This document shows positions 16,563-24,810 of a stretch of DNA of 64,000 bases, in pieces (within the stretch, counting starts at the first letter, position 1; each line of letters opens with the position of its first letter). Source of the DNA: Algicella marina (GTDB lineage Bacteria > Pseudomonadota > Alphaproteobacteria > Rhodobacterales > Rhodobacteraceae); the NCBI RefSeq assembly GCF_009931615.1, contig NZ_CP046620.1:1999501-2063500 (forward strand), given 5' to 3'. The notes beneath the pieces are model-generated. The model worked only from the letters and a program-made list of their open reading frames with translations, did not search any database and was not told where the DNA came from. Position numbers and translations under genes: made by a program.

Positions 16563-17333
16563 TCAGATCAGCCGCGGCGGCCTGTTCACGTCGCGTTGCA
16601 CCGGTGCTGCCAGCTCCGGCTCGGGAATGTCGAACCGCAATCCGACCGTCTCCAGCCGTTCGGCCATTGCCGTGCCGTCGAGAAACAGGATATCCAGCGC
16701 CGCCGCCTCCGCGCCCGAATAGGCCAGCGCCTCCGCCACCACGTCGGCCACGGCCGCCTGCCCTTCGTCCAGCACACCGCCAATGGCCAGCAGCACGCCG
16801 CGTTGCCCGCCGGCGTAGCGCGCGCCGACCAACCAAGCTGCTCCCGCCAGTCCGGACAACCGCGCAAGGCCTGCGTCCAGTGCCCGCAGCACCACTTCCG
16901 GCACCTCCGGGCGAAAGATCTCTTCCGGCACGGCATCGACCACGTCTGGTGCCGACGGTGCCGTTTCGGCAATCCAGTCCACCCCGTCCGCGCCCAGCAG
17001 ACTGGAGGAGGATGCAACTCCAAGGTTCACCCCCAGCGCCACACCCTGCCCGGCCAGCATTTCCACCAGCTTGCGCCCCGAAAGGCCCAGGTAGGGTGTC
17101 GGCGCCTCAACGAACTCCGCCATCCGTGCTTCGGTGTCGAAGGCCAACCCCACCGGCCCGTCCTCCGTTTCCATCACCAGCAATTCCGCCTTGTCACCGA
17201 CCGGCTCGGCCTCCAGCAGCACGAAAAGTTCCGCCGCCCTCAGGGCAGCATAGAACGCCATCCGCGCCGCCTCGCTTTCCTCGTCCGCCATCATCGCGGC
17301 GTGGGCGCGGTCCAGCGCCGTCTCATCCGTCAT
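16563..17333 (-). CDS. SseB-family protein
   Basis: A 256-residue protein with an N-terminal SseB-like domain: LDRAHAAMMADEESEAARMAFYAALRAAELFVLLE in the first 45 residues, then GLAFDTEARMAEFV and the Y-LGLSGR stretch. The second half (DVVDAVPEEIFRPEVPEVVLRALDAGLA) is the usual C-terminal extension in Rhodobacterales homologues. The SseB family includes rhodanese enhancers, but the biochemical role is not settled. Its start overlaps the end of the UDG-like gene by 11 bases, so it is the last gene of a three-gene leftward operon. Confidence 0.75.
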   Translation of the reverse strand: MTDETALDRAHAAMMADEESEAARMAFYAALRAAELFVLLEAEPVGDKAELLVMETEDGPVGLAFDTEARMAEFVEAPTPYLGLSGRKLVEMLAGQGVALGVNLGVASSSSLLGADGVDWIAETAPSAPDVVDAVPEEIFRPEVPEVVLRALDAGLARLSGLAGAAWLVGARYAGGQRGVLLAIGGVLDEGQAAVADVVAEALAYSGAEAAALDILFLDGTAMAERLETVGLRFDIPEPELAAPVQRDVNRPPRLI

Positions 17334-17934
17334 TCAGTATCTCCGCCACACGGTCCCGCAACCACGGCACCAGTTCGGCCTCGAAGGCCGGATTCTTCTT
17401 CAGCCATGCCGTATTGCGCCACGACGGATGAGGCAAGGGCACCTTGTCCGGCGCATGGTCGCGCCACCGCGCCACCGTGGCCGTCACTCCTTTGGCGCCC
17501 AGATGCCATTCCTGTGCATAACCACCGATCAGCAGCATCAACCGAACACGGGGCAGCGCCGCCATCACCCGGTCGTGCCAGTTCTGCGCACAGACCTTGG
17601 GCGGGGGCAGGTCCGTCCCCTTGGCGTCATAGCCGGGAAAGCAAAACGCCATCGGCAGCACCGCAAATTTTTGCCGGTCATAGAACGCCTTCCGGTCAAC
17701 GCCCAGCCAGTCCCTCAAACGGTCGCCGGAGCGATCATCGAACGGGATGCCGGAGGCGTGCACCCGCGCCCCAGGTGCCTGCCCGCACACAAGGATCGGC
17801 GCATTCGACAGCCACGGCACAGGCCGGGGTGCATGGCCCGTCGCCGTGACCGCAAACCGATCGGCGCAGATCCGGCAGCCTTCAATCTCCCTTGTCAGCG
17901 CCGCCAGCGCCGTCATGTCCACTTGATCGAGCAT
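17323..17934 (-). CDS. Uracil-DNA glycosylase family protein with probable 4Fe-4S cluster
   Basis: A 203-residue member of the UDG superfamily. The first active-site motif is GQAPGARVHASGIPFDDRSG (residues 51-70), related to the GEAPG motif of family 4, and the second motif is HPSWRN at H169. Cysteines C20, C23, C98 and C115 have the C-x2-C ... C-x16-C layout used by iron-sulfur UDGs. It probably removes uracil or a related damaged base from DNA. It overlaps the upstream thioredoxin-fold gene by 22 bases and the downstream sseB-like gene by 11. Which UDG family it belongs to is uncertain because the first motif lacks the usual acidic residue after GQAPG. Confidence 0.78.
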   Translation of the reverse strand: MLDQVDMTALAALTREIEGCRICADRFAVTATGHAPRPVPWLSNAPILVCGQAPGARVHASGIPFDDRSGDRLRDWLGVDRKAFYDRQKFAVLPMAFCFPGYDAKGTDLPPPKVCAQNWHDRVMAALPRVRLMLLIGGYAQEWHLGAKGVTATVARWRDHAPDKVPLPHPSWRNTAWLKKNPAFEAELVPWLRDRVAEILNDG

Positions 17935-18458
17935 CCCAGCGAAGGCACCTGATCCTGCGGCCCCGTACCTTTCGTCGCGATCTGCCGCATCGCCTCCACC
18001 AGTTCCCGAGTCCGCCCATGGGCGTCGCCCCTGCCAGCGTCGTCCAGCCGCCCACGGTACTGAAGTTCGCCATCCGCGTTGAAGCCAAAGAAATCCGGCG
18101 TACAGACGGCCCCGTATATCTTGCCGACAGTCTGCGCCTCATCGACAAGATAGGGAAACGCCCAGCCGTGTGCCGCCGCGAAGCGTTTCATTTCCGGCGG
18201 GCTGTCAGCCGGATATTCAGCATAGTCATTGGACATCACCCCAAGCACACCGATTCCCTCTGCCATCAGATCCGCCGTATCCTCGGCCAGCCGCTCCGCA
18301 ATCGCCCTCACGTAGGGGCAATGGTTGCACAGGAAGGCGATCAAAAGCGGTTTCTCGCCGAGATAGTCGCTCATCCGGAACGTCTGCCCGTCCGGATCGC
18401 ACAGCGTGAACTCCGCCGCCTTCCACCCTAAATTGCAAACGGGAGTATCCAGCAGCAT
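17913..18458 (-). CDS. Thioredoxin-fold peroxiredoxin-like protein
   Basis: A 181-residue AhpC/TSA-thioredoxin-family protein with the redox motif CNHCPYV (C44, C47) after a hydrophobic strand (LLIAFL). VGVLGVMSNDYAEYP-like and YLVDEAQTVGKIYGAVCTPDFFGF elements are typical of the thioredoxin family subgroup annotated as redoxin-domain proteins. There is no signal peptide, so it is cytoplasmic. The start is the ATG at 18458 because GGAGG stands seven bases upstream; ATGs at 18470 and 18491 lack that. It is the first gene of the operon with the UDG-like and SseB-like genes. Confidence 0.82.
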   Translation of the reverse strand: MLLDTPVCNLGWKAAEFTLCDPDGQTFRMSDYLGEKPLLIAFLCNHCPYVRAIAERLAEDTADLMAEGIGVLGVMSNDYAEYPADSPPEMKRFAAAHGWAFPYLVDEAQTVGKIYGAVCTPDFFGFNADGELQYRGRLDDAGRGDAHGRTRELVEAMRQIATKGTGPQDQVPSLGCSIKWT

Positions 18459-18657
18459 CGTGTCCTCCATTCCATTCGCCCGACGACGCACTTCCCGCGC
18501 CGATCACTCGTTCTGATGACAGATGTAGTACTGCCCGCCGCCGGTGACCACGTGTCGAGCAGGGTGATGACTGTCCGAAACCTGATCGAAACAGTCGCAA
18601 TACGGTTTCCATACCAAAACCATACCCAATCCATATTCGGCAGCGCCATCAAAACGA

Positions 18658-18690
18658 TTGACTCATTTCGACATTTCTCTAATTATAGAA
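18658..18690 (+). promoter_or_regulatory. Promoter and operator of the arsR-permease pair
   Basis: TTGACT (18658-18663) has a 17-bp spacer before AATTAT (18681-18686). A 16-bp near-palindrome TTCTCTAATTATAGAA (18675-18690, 14 of 16 symmetric) covers the -10 region and ends two bases before the arsR ATG at 18693. Binding there would block RNA polymerase. The very short leader implies a near-leaderless transcript. Confidence 0.55.
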
Positions 18691-18692
18691 TC

Positions 18693-19037
18693 ATGGAAAC
18701 GAAAACACATCTCCCGCTCGATATCGAGGAAGCCGCGCGGGCCTTCGCCGCGCTCGGCTCCGGTCAGCGACTGGCCGTCCTGCAGGCGCTGGTAGCAGCC
18801 GGGCCGGAAGGTCTGGCGGCCGGTGATCTTGCTCAGCGCACCGGTATCGGTGGCTCAACCCTGACCCACCACCTCCGGTTTCTGACACAATCTCAGTTAG
18901 CTACGCAACGGCGCGAGGGGCGGTCGATCATCTCTACCGCCGCGTTTGGCCGCGTGGAAACTCTCTCGAACTACCTGCTTCTCAACTGCTGCGCCGAACC
19001 GGCCGGCTGCGTCCACAAGGAACATCGCAATGGCTGA
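18693..19037 (+). CDS. ArsR-family metalloid-type regulator
   Basis: A 114-residue ArsR/SmtB-like repressor. The winged helix (RLAVLQALVAAGPEGLAAGDLAQRTGIG in pieces, then STLTHHLRFL) is followed by a cysteine-rich tail LLLNCCAEPAGC, a likely site for arsenite, antimonite or another soft metal. The start at 18693 begins the domain and lies just after the promoter/operator. Longer in-frame starts back to 18516 run through the promoter and have no homologous sequence. Its stop overlaps the start of the permease gene by eight bases, so the two form an operon. Confidence 0.85.
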   Translation: METKTHLPLDIEEAARAFAALGSGQRLAVLQALVAAGPEGLAAGDLAQRTGIGGSTLTHHLRFLTQSQLATQRREGRSIISTAAFGRVETLSNYLLLNCCAEPAGCVHKEHRNG

Positions 19038-20058
19038 CACCACGGCCCACGACGTCGCACCCAGTCGCTTCAAGCCAAGCCGCGTCTGGCTTGTTTTTGT
19101 TGGCATAATCGCCGTTTGCCTCGTGGCAGTACCGTCGCAGGTGCCCGGCATACTCACCGACACCGCCGGCGCACTGCTGCACACTGCCCCCTTCATCCTT
19201 TTCGCCGTTTTCGCCGTCGCCTATCTCAAGGCCACCGGCGCCGAAACCCTTCTGGCCAAGGCTTTCGAAGGCAACCAGACCCGCATGATAATCATGGCAG
19301 CCCTCCTCGGCGGCCTCTCTCCTTTCTGCTCCTGCGAGGTCATTCCTTTCATCGCCGCCATGCTCGCCCTCGGCACTCCCCTCGCTGCAGTCATGGCCTT
19401 CTGGCTGGCGTCACCGCTGATGGATCCGGCAATGTTTGCCATCACCGCCTCTGCTCTCGGCTTCGACTTCGCCGTCGGCAAGACCGTCGCGGCCGTAGGC
19501 CTTGGCCTGCTGGGAGGCTTTGGCACTCGCCTGCTCATCCACACTCCCGCTTTCAGTGACCCGTTGCGGGAAAAGCCACAGATCGGCGGATGCTGCGGCG
19601 TCAAAAAACCTTTTCAAGGCAAACCTTTGTGGAAATTCTGGCAGGAAGACGCTCGCCGGGAGACCTTCCGCCAAACGGCGCTGACCAACACGCTCTTTCT
19701 CGTCAAATGGCTCTCTCTCGCGTACTTGCTGGAGGCTTTGATGGTCCGGTTCATTCCTGCCGAGTTAATTGCCGGGGCGCTTGGCGGCGACGGTTTCGGC
19801 ACCATTTTGCTGGCATCGCTCGTCGGTGGACCTGCCTACCTCAACGGGTACGCCGCCGTGCCCCTGCTTGCAGGACTTCTGGAACAGGGCATGGCTCCGG
19901 GCGCCGCAATGGCCTTCGTCGTCGCCGGTGGCGTCTCGTGCATCCCCGCAGCCATCGCCGTATGGGCTCTCGTCAAGCCTCGCGTTTTCGCGGGCTACCT
20001 CACATTTGCCTTCGTCGGATCACTGATCGCCGGCACGATCTGGGGCGCGATAGTTTGA
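19030..20058 (+). CDS. Permease of the YraQ/ArsP type
   Basis: A 342-residue membrane permease (COG0701 type) with about eight transmembrane segments in two similar halves. The first half holds GGLSPFCSCEVIPF (C100, C102) and the second VGGPAYLNGYAAVPL; a cytoplasmic loop carries GGCCGVKKPF (C188, C189). Members of this family include ArsP, which exports trivalent organoarsenicals. The pairing with a Cys-rich ArsR regulator favours metalloid export, but the substrate is not proven. The start ATG lies within the end of the arsR gene, so translation is coupled. The nhaA gene follows after 75 bases. Confidence 0.8.
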   Translation: MADTTAHDVAPSRFKPSRVWLVFVGIIAVCLVAVPSQVPGILTDTAGALLHTAPFILFAVFAVAYLKATGAETLLAKAFEGNQTRMIIMAALLGGLSPFCSCEVIPFIAAMLALGTPLAAVMAFWLASPLMDPAMFAITASALGFDFAVGKTVAAVGLGLLGGFGTRLLIHTPAFSDPLREKPQIGGCCGVKKPFQGKPLWKFWQEDARRETFRQTALTNTLFLVKWLSLAYLLEALMVRFIPAELIAGALGGDGFGTILLASLVGGPAYLNGYAAVPLLAGLLEQGMAPGAAMAFVVAGGVSCIPAAIAVWALVKPRVFAGYLTFAFVGSLIAGTIWGAIV

Positions 20059-20133
20059 AGCAGGGACATTATTGTCGCACGTGTTAACCTCCTCTAAAAA
20101 AGAACATAACGTCGGCTTCTGGGGAGAACATGC

Positions 20134-21432
20134 ATGTACCGTGTCTGGGGATTTTTGGCGGACTACTCACTACTTCTGGTGATAGGCGCTCTGATCGCGC
20201 TCGTCTGGGCGAACGTCGATCCCTACGGATACCACCATTTCGTTGAAACCCCGCTCTGGGCAAACGATTTGGTCGGCGCGCCCTACGATTACTGGGCCAA
20301 ATCCTACGGTTCCGGTGCGAAGGAGATTATCGCCCCCGGGCCGGAACGCGTGCTCTCGTTGCACTACCTCATAAACGACGTCCTCATGGCTTTCTTCTTT
20401 GCCATCGCCGGCAAGGAAGTCTGGGAGGCGGTAGCCCTCAAGTCCGGAAGTTTGCGCGGTCGAAAGGCACTGACGCCACTGGTTGCCACATCCGGCGGCA
20501 TGTTCGGCCCGATCGCTGTCTACCTCGGTCTCGCCGCCGTCATGGGCTCCTCCACCTTCGATGCCGTCGCGAATGGCTGGGCGATTCCGACGGCTACCGA
20601 TATTGCCTTTTCATACCTCGTCGGACGTTTGATCTTCGGTGCGGGGCATCCGGCGGTCCGCTTCCTCTTGCTGCTGGCCATCGCCGACGATGCTGCCGGG
20701 CTCATCATCCTTGCCATTTTCTATCCTTCCGGCGATCTGGCACCCCAATGGCTGCTCGTATCGTTCGGTGCGGCGGTGGCGGTCTACGTTCTCGCAAACT
20801 GGCTGCCTCGGCGGCTGGATCGGGGCAAACAGGACAGGCCCAATTCTACGTTCATGCGCGATAAACTCGGCTTCTGGCCCTACCTGGTTGCCGGAGCGAT
20901 CTGCTGGTATGGCTTTCAGGAAAGCGGTATCCACCCCGCACTAGGTCTGCTGCCTATCGTCGCCACCATACCCCATGCGGACAAGGCTTTCGGCATTTTC
21001 GCCGCTGCCGAGGAACATCTGACAGACCTTCTCAACCACATCGAGCACATGTTGAAATACCCGGTGGAAGTTGTCCTGTTCTTCTTTGGCCTCATGAACG
21101 CCGGCGTCGAATTCTCGTCGATGGGATCCGCGACGTGGCTCGTTCTCGCCGGTCTGATCATCGGCAAACCTTTTGGAATTCTTCTCATGGGCTGGTTGGC
21201 GGCCGGACCGATGAAACTCGGCCTACCCGAGGGTATGCGTATCGTCGATCTCTTCATCCTCGGATGCGTCGCCGCGATCGGCTTCACCGTATCGCTGTTC
21301 ATCGCGTCGGTGGCATTCGAAGCCGGTCCTGTTCAGGATGCAGCCAAAATGGGAGCTCTGCTCAGCTTTGCTGCTGCGGGAATATCCTTTGCCGTGGCCA
21401 AGGTGATCGGGGTAACCAAACAGGAATCTTAA
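20134..21432 (+). CDS. nhaA: Na+/H+ antiporter NhaA
   Basis: A 432-residue inner-membrane antiporter with about 12 transmembrane segments. The NhaA hallmark AIADDAAGL places the paired transport aspartates at D185 and D186; PTATDIAFSYLVGR precedes it, and FFFGLMNAGVEFSSMG and CVAAIGFTVSLFIASVAF follow. It exchanges Na+ for protons and supports pH and salt homeostasis, which fits a marine organism. An unusual feature is the long loop near residues 50-65 before the first conserved GLRG-like region. The start has GGGGAG about nine bases upstream. Confidence 0.92.
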   Translation: MYRVWGFLADYSLLLVIGALIALVWANVDPYGYHHFVETPLWANDLVGAPYDYWAKSYGSGAKEIIAPGPERVLSLHYLINDVLMAFFFAIAGKEVWEAVALKSGSLRGRKALTPLVATSGGMFGPIAVYLGLAAVMGSSTFDAVANGWAIPTATDIAFSYLVGRLIFGAGHPAVRFLLLLAIADDAAGLIILAIFYPSGDLAPQWLLVSFGAAVAVYVLANWLPRRLDRGKQDRPNSTFMRDKLGFWPYLVAGAICWYGFQESGIHPALGLLPIVATIPHADKAFGIFAAAEEHLTDLLNHIEHMLKYPVEVVLFFFGLMNAGVEFSSMGSATWLVLAGLIIGKPFGILLMGWLAAGPMKLGLPEGMRIVDLFILGCVAAIGFTVSLFIASVAFEAGPVQDAAKMGALLSFAAAGISFAVAKVIGVTKQES

Positions 21433-21468
21433 GAAAACCGGTCATTTTGGCCGATTTTTGCTAATTTT

Positions 21469-21496
21469 CGCGGCCTTTCTTGCCAAATTGGCCGCG
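21469..21496. other. Hairpin in AT-rich gap after nhaA
   Basis: CGCGGCC (21469-21475) pairs with GGCCGCG (21490-21496), with AATT on both outer flanks. It lies 37 bases after nhaA within a 175-base AT-rich gap before the capsule genes. No clean T-run follows, so a terminator role is only possible. Confidence 0.35.
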
Positions 21497-21607
21497 AATT
21501 GTTATATGCGCATCAACCCGGACATCAGGTTTTCCGAGAGTGGATTGGCCTGACCTCGGCGGCCGTAGTTTCCGAATAGCGGGACTGGCAGAAACGTACA
21601 GCGCAGC

Positions 21608-22261
21608 ATGATAGAATTCACCAACGTCTCAAAGTCGTTCTGGACAGGCAAATCCCGCAAGGTCATTCTCGACAGGGCGACTTTTCGCGTCGATCTCGGC
21701 AAGAGCCTTGGTATCCTGGCCCCGAACGGCACTGGCAAGACCACGATCATCAACATGATGGCTGGCCTGGAAAAGGCTGACGAAGGGCGGATTACCCGCA
21801 CCTCCAAGATTTCCTTCCCACTTGGTGTGGTCAGCGGCGTCAACATGAAACAAACAGCTCAGGAGAACGCCCGTTATATTGCGCGTCTCTACGGCCTCGA
21901 TCCTGACTATGTCGAATCCTTCTGTCGCTATTTGGCGGATATCAAAGAGTATTTCACGATGCCCGTCGGCACCTACAGCCAGGGCATGCGCTCCCGCTTC
22001 ACATTCGCTCTGATGCTAAGTCTCGATTTCGATATCTACCTTATCGACGAAGGCATGCCCTCGACCATGGACGCGGCATTCAACAAACGCGCTGGTGCGA
22101 TCCTGCATGAACGTCTGACGACGGGAACGGTCGTCATCGTTTCGCACAGCCCCAAGATACTCGAAACATACTGTCGGCAGGCCGCCGTGTTGAAGGATGG
22201 CCGCCTGCACATGTTCGAAACCCTCGAAGAAGCCAAAGAGCTTTACAACTACGCCAATTGA
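21608..22261 (+). CDS. kpsT: Capsular polysaccharide export ATP-binding protein (KpsT/CtrD-like)
   Basis: A 217-residue ABC ATPase of the capsule export family. The Walker A region reads APNGTGKTT (residues 38-46), where the usual first Gly is Ala. The signature is YSQGMRSRF, Walker B is DIYLIDEGMPS, and the switch His is in IVSHSPKIL. KpsT energises transport of group 2 type polysaccharide across the inner membrane with KpsM. No kpsM is next to it in this window. The kpsE-like gene follows after 48 bases, then kdsA, so this is part of a capsule export locus. Confidence 0.88.
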   Translation: MIEFTNVSKSFWTGKSRKVILDRATFRVDLGKSLGILAPNGTGKTTIINMMAGLEKADEGRITRTSKISFPLGVVSGVNMKQTAQENARYIARLYGLDPDYVESFCRYLADIKEYFTMPVGTYSQGMRSRFTFALMLSLDFDIYLIDEGMPSTMDAAFNKRAGAILHERLTTGTVVIVSHSPKILETYCRQAAVLKDGRLHMFETLEEAKELYNYAN

Positions 22262-22309
22262 TGGCCTTTGCAGATGCGCGGGCATCACCCCCGGTAAACA
22301 GGAAGCTTT

Positions 22310-23944
22310 ATGGCTGACAACGACGACAATCGCGGCGGCACGGGCCGGGGCAATAGTGGCTCCGCCGGCGGCGAATCCTACCCACCTTACGTCGATCCGA
22401 AAGGTCGAAAGGTCATGCCCCGTCACCGCAAGATGGCGATGCGACGCGCGCGTGAACTTGGGCTGGAATTTTCCTCACCCAACGAGGCAATGCACCTGGC
22501 AGCCAAGCACGGCATCAATGTATTTGCCAACGACGAGTCGATCCTCGACATCGCGAAGACCGACGACGGCAATAATCAGGGTCAGCAAAAAAAGGCTCAG
22601 GCAAAACGTTCGGGCGGCGACCAGGCGTCAGCGTCGGCTGCGAACGCCGGTGGCGGTGGCGGTGGCAATCAACTTGTGAAGGCACGTTCGCAGGAGGTTT
22701 CCGCAAACGAGGCAGGCTCCTCCGTCATGCGCAGCCCGGATGAGGACAACGCCCTCGCCGCGCCGATGGACCGAATGGACGTGGAGAAGCAAAGGCGCGA
22801 CACCGAGATCGCCAAGATCCAGAGGGACCTCGTTCGTCGCCGCCGCGCTCGCTTCTGGGCAATGATCCTGCGGATCGCCGTATTCGTCTTTCTGCCCACC
22901 ACTCTCGTCGGTTACTATTACGTCGCTGTCGCGACGGACATGTACGAAACAAATAGTCAATTCGTGATCCAGACTACGGAAAACCCGGCTGCCGGCGGCG
23001 GCCTCGGTGGCCTCCTCGCGGGCACCGGTCTGGCAACTGCGCAGGACAGCACCGTCGTACAGGGCTATCTTTCCTCACGTGAGGCGTTCCTGAAACTTGA
23101 GGAAGAATTCGGGTATTCGGCGCACTTCAAGGATCCGAAGATCGACCGGATCCAGCGTCTGCCACAGGATGCCACACTGGATGCCGCCTACGATCTCTTC
23201 ACCAAAAACGTGACCATCGGATATGATCCGACCGAAGGCATCATCCGCATGTCCGTCATCGCCTCCACCCCGGAGGACAGCCAGCAATTTTCCGAAGCAC
23301 TGGTAGAATACGCCGAGGAAAGAGTGGACGGGCTGTCTCTGGAAGCTCGTGGTGACCAGTTGAAGGAAGCGCTGGCGCGCCTCGCCACATCCAGGCAGGC
23401 TGTAGAGGACGCAACTCAGGAGATCGTCGACCTGCAACAACAACTGGAAGTGCTTAGCCCCGAACTGGAAGTTCAGGGCAAGATGGCGATCATCCAGACC
23501 TTGGAACAGGAACGCGAAGTCAAGCAGCTCAACCTGCTCGAACTGGAAGCGAACCCCGCCCCTAACCAGTCCCGCGTCAACATTCTCCGCCGGGAAATCG
23601 CGAGGCTTTCCGACCGTATCTCGGTACTGCGTCGCGAACTCACTCAGACCACGGGCGAAAACGAGTCCCTTGCCGGCATCACCTCCGAATTGCGCTTGGC
23701 CGAATCCCGGCTGGCGATCCGCCAGCTCATCCTTCAAGAGGCCATTTCATCGGCAGAAACTGCTCAACTGGAAGCCAGCCGACAGACCCGCTACATTTCC
23801 ATCAGCGTTGCTCCTGTCGCACCGGTGGAAGCCACTTATCCTAAGAAGTTCGAGGGCACGCTGCTTGCATTCATCGTATTCTCGGGCATCTACATCCTCG
23901 TCTCCTTGACGATCTCGATCCTGAGGGAGCAGATCAGCGTATGA
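22310..23944 (+). CDS. kpsE: Capsule export inner-membrane protein (KpsE/CtrB-like polysaccharide co-polymerase)
   Basis: A 544-residue protein with two transmembrane segments, near residues 185-207 (MILRIAVFVFLPTTLVGYYY) and near 515-538. A large periplasmic region between them carries a long coiled coil (about 350-490, rich in Glu/Leu/Arg), and KKFEGTLLAF stands before the last segment, as in KpsE/Wzc-type proteins. The first 184 residues are an unusual cytoplasmic extension. It starts with a low-complexity Gly/Asn/Asp part, then a basic segment (KVMPRHRKMAMRRARELGLEF) and another low-complexity stretch. The stop overlaps kdsA by four bases. It links KpsT/KpsM to the outer-membrane exporter KpsD. 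Confidence 0.85.
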   Translation: MADNDDNRGGTGRGNSGSAGGESYPPYVDPKGRKVMPRHRKMAMRRARELGLEFSSPNEAMHLAAKHGINVFANDESILDIAKTDDGNNQGQQKKAQAKRSGGDQASASAANAGGGGGGNQLVKARSQEVSANEAGSSVMRSPDEDNALAAPMDRMDVEKQRRDTEIAKIQRDLVRRRRARFWAMILRIAVFVFLPTTLVGYYYVAVATDMYETNSQFVIQTTENPAAGGGLGGLLAGTGLATAQDSTVVQGYLSSREAFLKLEEEFGYSAHFKDPKIDRIQRLPQDATLDAAYDLFTKNVTIGYDPTEGIIRMSVIASTPEDSQQFSEALVEYAEERVDGLSLEARGDQLKEALARLATSRQAVEDATQEIVDLQQQLEVLSPELEVQGKMAIIQTLEQEREVKQLNLLELEANPAPNQSRVNILRREIARLSDRISVLRRELTQTTGENESLAGITSELRLAESRLAIRQLILQEAISSAETAQLEASRQTRYISISVAPVAPVEATYPKKFEGTLLAFIVFSGIYILVSLTISILREQISV

Positions 23945-24780
23945 TGAAAACCATAAGTATCGGCGAAACTCTCGCCGTTTCCAATGATGCCCCTCTTACG
24001 GTTATCGCCGGCCCCTGCCAGTTGGAGGGACGCGAGCATGCGTTTAATATCGCCCGGCAAATGGTTGAAATCTGCGCGGACAGCGGCGCTGGCTACGTTT
24101 TCAAAGCCTCGTATGACAAGGCAAACCGAACGTCTCTGAAAGGAAAACGCGGGCTCGGCATCGAGGAAGGCTTGCGTATCCTTGAAGACGTAAGACGGGA
24201 GTTCGGGTGCCCGGCTCTCACTGACATCCACGACGCCGAGCAGGCACGCAGCGCTGCCGAAGTGGTCGATATCATCCAGATACCGGCATTCCTCTGCCGA
24301 CAGACGGACCTTCTCCTCGCAGCTGGTGAAACCGGGGCTGTGATCAATATCAAGAAAGGTCAGTTCCTCGCACCATGGGACATGCCCAATGTCGCAGCCA
24401 AGGTTGCGTCGACCGGCAACGAGCGAATTCTTCTCACAGAGCGCGGCGCATCCTTTGGCTACAATGCGCTCGTGGCCGATATGCGCAGCCTGCCGACCAT
24501 GGCCAAGACAGGCTACCCTGTCATCATGGACGCCACCCATTCGGTACAACAACCCGGTGGACTGGGCGGCGCATCCGGCGGTCAACGAGAGTTCGCGCCG
24601 GTAATGGCGCGCGCAGCCGTATCACTCGGTATTGCCGGGGTCTTTATCGAAACGCATGAAGACCCTGACAACGCTCCCTCAGACGGGCCTAACATGATCC
24701 CGCTCGATCAAATGCGAACGCTCGTATCGACACTGATGGACCTCGATAGGATCGCCAAGGCTGATCCAGTCAGGATTTGA
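23941..24780 (+). CDS. kdsA: 3-deoxy-8-phosphooctulonate synthase (KDO-8-P synthase)
   Basis: A 279-residue aldolase-type enzyme that condenses phosphoenolpyruvate with D-arabinose 5-phosphate. Motifs are IAGPCQLEGREHA at residues 22-34, FKASYDKANRTS with catalytic Lys near 60, DIHDAEQA near 97, LLTERGASFGYNALV near 165-180 and DATHSVQQPGG near 198. The Kdo product goes to lipid A core, and also to the poly-Kdo linker of group 2 capsules. Being coupled by ATGA overlap to a capsule export gene, this copy may serve capsule synthesis. A second housekeeping copy elsewhere is possible. Confidence 0.93.
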   Translation: MMKTISIGETLAVSNDAPLTVIAGPCQLEGREHAFNIARQMVEICADSGAGYVFKASYDKANRTSLKGKRGLGIEEGLRILEDVRREFGCPALTDIHDAEQARSAAEVVDIIQIPAFLCRQTDLLLAAGETGAVINIKKGQFLAPWDMPNVAAKVASTGNERILLTERGASFGYNALVADMRSLPTMAKTGYPVIMDATHSVQQPGGLGGASGGQREFAPVMARAAVSLGIAGVFIETHEDPDNAPSDGPNMIPLDQMRTLVSTLMDLDRIAKADPVRI

Positions 24781-24810
24781 ACCGGGATCGAGCAGTAAGG
24801 TAAGGCTGAC

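Noticed and set aside
15610-16836. A 408-codon minus-strand frame over ghrA
   Set aside because: Crosses the end of rodA and the convergent sseB-like gene; no domain seen.
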